NCBI GenBank assembly: GCA_015067375.1 | Contig: SVMQ01000074.1 | Coordinates: forward strand, 1 to 8,955 | Reading direction: 5' to 3' | Length of the DNA: 8,955 nt | Source of the DNA: Oscillospiraceae bacterium | GTDB lineage: Bacteria; Bacillota; Clostridia; Oscillospirales; Ruminococcaceae | Shown: positions 7,171-8,955 of the stretch, in pieces | Layout: every line of letters begins with the position of its first letter | Position numbering within the stretch: the stretch's first letter is position 1 | The notes under the pieces: generated by a model | Databases searched by the model: none | Told to the model about the DNA's origin: nothing | What the model saw: the letters and a program-made list of their open reading frames with translations, nothing else | Program-made: the position numbers and the translations under genes

Positions 7171-7195
7171 GGCTATCACCATTGCGCATTATAAT
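7164..7195 (+). promoter_or_regulatory. Candidate promoter for the ABC transporter genes
   Basis: TTCACA at 7164-7169 matches the sigma-A -35 hexamer at 5 of 6 positions. TATAAT at 7190-7195 is a perfect -10 but lies 20 bp away, longer than the usual 17; CATTAT at 7187-7192 gives 17 bp with a 4 of 6 match. The -10 overlaps a perfect 10-bp palindrome (ATAATATTAT, 7191-7200). A second TATAAT at 7159-7164 has no good -35 partner. The region is distinctly AT-rich next to the coding sequences. Spacing makes this a weak call. Confidence 0.35.
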
Positions 7196-7207
7196 ATTAT
7201 TCGGTAT

Positions 7208-7225
7208 TTTATGCCATGACATAAA
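7208..7225. other. Operator-like dyad upstream of the ABC transporter
   Basis: TTTATG (7208-7213) and CATAAA (7220-7225) form a perfect 6-bp inverted repeat around CCATGA, extendable by one T-G wobble. It lies just downstream of the candidate -10, a position that would suit a dimeric repressor. No regulator gene is visible in the window, so the binding partner is unknown. It could also be a 5'-leader stem. Confidence 0.35.
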
Positions 7226-7258
7226 GGCAGTATTTCTGCCTATAAATCGGAGGCATCA
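7225..7258 (+). promoter_or_regulatory. Leader hairpin with an alternative fold over the ATPase ribosome binding site
   Basis: AGGCAG (7225-7230) pairs with CTGCCT (7236-7241), 6 bp with a 5-nt loop. The segment TGCCT (7237-7241) can instead pair with AGGCA at 7251-7255, covering most of the CGGAGG ribosome binding site (7248-7253) with a 9-nt loop. The two folds exclude each other. The upstream hairpin is the stronger one, leaving the site open by default. No T run follows, so this is not a terminator. The pairing is visible in the sequence; a regulatory function is inferred. Confidence 0.4.
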
Positions 7259-8227
7259 ATGATTGAAGTTAAAGATCTGAGCAAAAGCTACGGCAGCAAG
7301 CAGGCAGTCAAAAATGTTAGCTTTACCGCTCATGAAAACGAAATTCTGGGCTTCCTCGGGCCAAACGGTGCAGGAAAGTCCACCACAATGAATATCCTCA
7401 CGGGATACCTTTCCTCGTCGGGAGGACAGGCACTTATAAATGGTGTTGATATCCTTGAGGATCCCATAACCGCCAAAAAGGACATTGGCTATCTGCCCGA
7501 GCAGCCGCCGCTGTACCTCGATATGACGGTAATGGAGTATCTTAATTTCGTATATGACCTTAAGAAGTGCAAGCTTCCGCGCCGCTCGCATCTTGCCGAG
7601 ATATGCAGCCTTGTGCGTATTTCCGATGTAAGCAAGCGCGTTATCCGCAACCTGTCAAAGGGTTATAAGCAGCGTGTGGGACTTGCGCAGGCACTTGTCG
7701 GCAACCCAAAGGTGCTGATACTGGACGAGCCTACTGTAGGTCTTGACCCCAAGCAGATCATCGAGATAAGAACGCTTATCAAGAAGCTTGGCAAGAACCA
7801 TACAGTTATACTGTCCTCGCATATCCTGTCTGAGGTGCAGGCTGTCTGCGACCGTATCGTTGTTATAGACAAGGGTACGCTCGTAGCAAATGACACGACT
7901 GAGAATCTTTCTCACAATCTGTCTGCAGATCACAAGCTGACGGTGCAGATAGAGGGTCCCTCAAAGGAGGTCAAGTCGCTGCTCAAGGGCATACCTGACA
8001 TGGTCGAGGTACACGTCAACCGCGAGGTGGAGAAAAACGTTACAGAGTACTCTCTCAACGCAAAAGAGGGTGTGGACGTCCGCCGCGAGGTGTTCAAGCG
8101 CATGGCAGAGCGCAGCTATCCGATACTGCTGATGCGTTCTTCTGAGCTGACTCTGGAGGAGATATTCCTCAAGCTTACGACAGGCGACTTTTACGGCAAT
8201 ACCGAGAACGGAGGTACAAGCAGATGA
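7259..8227 (+). CDS. ABC transporter ATP-binding protein (GldA-like, ABC-2 export type)
   Basis: This is the cytoplasmic ATPase of an ABC-2-type transporter and would drive the permease encoded next to it. Motifs of a complete nucleotide-binding domain are present in the 322 residues: Walker A GPNGAGKST at 34-42, Q-loop Gln82, a signature loop LSKGYKQR at 132-139 (a variant of LSGGQ typical of this subfamily), Walker B VLILDEP at 152-158 with a GLDP D-loop at 161-164, and H-loop His188. Residues from about 224 form a C-terminal accessory region, also usual in this group. CGGAGG at 7248-7253 sits 5 nt before the ATG. The stop overlaps the permease start as ATGA. It starts a new unit 124 bp after gltX. 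The cargo is not identifiable; GldA-like proteins occur widely in non-gliding bacteria, so the name does not imply motility. Confidence 0.97.
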   Translation: MIEVKDLSKSYGSKQAVKNVSFTAHENEILGFLGPNGAGKSTTMNILTGYLSSSGGQALINGVDILEDPITAKKDIGYLPEQPPLYLDMTVMEYLNFVYDLKKCKLPRRSHLAEICSLVRISDVSKRVIRNLSKGYKQRVGLAQALVGNPKVLILDEPTVGLDPKQIIEIRTLIKKLGKNHTVILSSHILSEVQAVCDRIVVIDKGTLVANDTTENLSHNLSADHKLTVQIEGPSKEVKSLLKGIPDMVEVHVNREVEKNVTEYSLNAKEGVDVRREVFKRMAERSYPILLMRSSELTLEEIFLKLTTGDFYGNTENGGTSR

Positions 8228-8955
8228 CAGCTATATTAAAGCGCGAATTCGCGTCTTATTTCACATCTCCTCTCGGATATGTATTCTTGGCGGTGTTCTA
8301 CTGCTTTTCCGGACTTTTTCTGTGGATGATGTGCCTTACCGCGGGTTCTGCGGATATGAGCGGCACATTTCTGTGGATGTTCTTTATCATGATAATACTT
8401 ATTCCTGTCCTCACCATGAGAACGATGGCAGATGATAAAAGACAAAAAACAGATCAGCTGACACTTACTTCTCCGATCAGCCTTTTCGGACTGGTTACAG
8501 GTAAGTTCCTTGCTGCATTCTTCATCTTCCTTATGGGAGTTGCTGTGTTGCTGGTATATGCGCTGTTCCTTTCGGGCGCGGTTGCTGATACGGCTGCTGC
8601 GGCAGGTATCGAGAGTACATTCGGCTGGGCTTCCGTGATGGGCAATATCGTTGGCATTTCACTGGTCGGTGCGGTGTTCATCTCTCTCGGAATATTCATC
8701 TCCAGCCTTACGGAAAATCAGATGATCGCTGCTGTCGGAAGTATCGGCGCAAATATCGTGCTGTGCCTTTTCGATATCCTTGCGAATTATGTTAAGATCG
8801 AGTGGCTGCAGGAGCTTATCCTGTCGCTGTCGGTATTCTACAAGTATCAGGAGTTCACATACGGCATTTTCAGCCTTAAGAACATCGTGTTCTTTGCCAG
8901 TCTTGTGGTACTGTTCAACTTCCTTACGATGCGCGTTCTTGAACGCCGTCGCTGG
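8224..8955 (+). CDS. ABC-2 type (GldF-like) transporter permease, open at the right window edge
   Basis: The frame is open from the ATG at 8224 to the last base, 244 codons without a stop. GGAGG at 8210-8214 precedes the start by 9 nt, and the ATG overlaps the ATPase stop. About six hydrophobic segments are visible, near residues 17-39, 47-66, 95-121, 136-161, 167-187 and 219-238, as expected for one permease subunit. Between segments 2 and 3 lies PVLTMRTMADDKRQKTDQL (61-79) followed by TLTSPIS, the family hallmark of ABC-2 permeases of the GldF/NosY kind. The visible end, MRVLERRRW, resembles the natural C-terminus of such proteins, so probably only a few codons are missing. It should pair with the preceding ATPase in the membrane. 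Substrate unknown. Confidence 0.94.
   Translation, partial: MTAILKREFASYFTSPLGYVFLAVFYCFSGLFLWMMCLTAGSADMSGTFLWMFFIMIILIPVLTMRTMADDKRQKTDQLTLTSPISLFGLVTGKFLAAFFIFLMGVAVLLVYALFLSGAVADTAAAAGIESTFGWASVMGNIVGISLVGAVFISLGIFISSLTENQMIAAVGSIGANIVLCLFDILANYVKIEWLQELILSLSVFYKYQEFTYGIFSLKNIVFFASLVVLFNFLTMRVLERRRW

Noticed and set aside
7225..7245. AGGCAG/CTGCCT hairpin as a gltX terminator
   Set aside because: It is followed by ATAAATCGG rather than a T run, and sits directly before the ATPase ribosome binding site.

Overview
This is an ordinary bacterial chromosomal window with every recognisable gene on the + strand. The gene order (infB, rbfA, a DHH-family oligoribonuclease, truB, ribF) is the downstream half of the nusA-infB translation operon as arranged in many Firmicutes. 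AGGAGG-type ribosome binding sites, a moderate-to-high GC coding style, a Gld-like ABC transporter and short-stemmed intergenic palindromes together suggest a clostridial gut-type organism, probably Ruminococcus or another Oscillospiraceae. This assignment is inference from gene style; no rRNA or other marker is present to fix it.

Region 1 (2-5661) is the translation/RNA-metabolism operon. infB (initiation factor IF2) enters from the left edge without its start codon; its visible N-terminus is an Arg/Asn/Asp/Gly-rich linker containing a 42-bp tandem repeat. A 132-bp spacer with four inverted repeats follows, then rbfA (30S maturation factor), nrnA (overlapping rbfA by 11 bp), truB (ATGA overlap with nrnA) and ribF (14-bp gap). 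The tight packing implies one transcript serving initiation, small-subunit maturation, nanoRNA/pAp turnover, tRNA U55 pseudouridylation and flavin cofactor synthesis.

Region 2 (5680-7134) is gltX (glutamyl-tRNA synthetase), 18 bp after ribF and probably co-transcribed. In Bacillus and E. coli relatives of this operon rpsO usually sits near here instead.

Region 3 (7135-8955) begins with a 124-bp AT-rich spacer that holds a possible promoter, several dyads and a small hairpin pair that could alternately expose or mask the next ribosome binding site. It is followed by an ABC transporter: an ATPase and, overlapping it by ATGA, a six-helix ABC-2/GldF-like permease that runs off the right edge at or very near its natural C-terminus. 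This looks like a separate transcription unit.

No tRNA, rRNA, CRISPR array, insertion sequence, phage gene or riboswitch was seen, and no gene-free stretch exceeds about 130 bases. I found no convincing new biological system; the points most worth a second look are the two structured spacers and the composition of the IF2 N-terminus.
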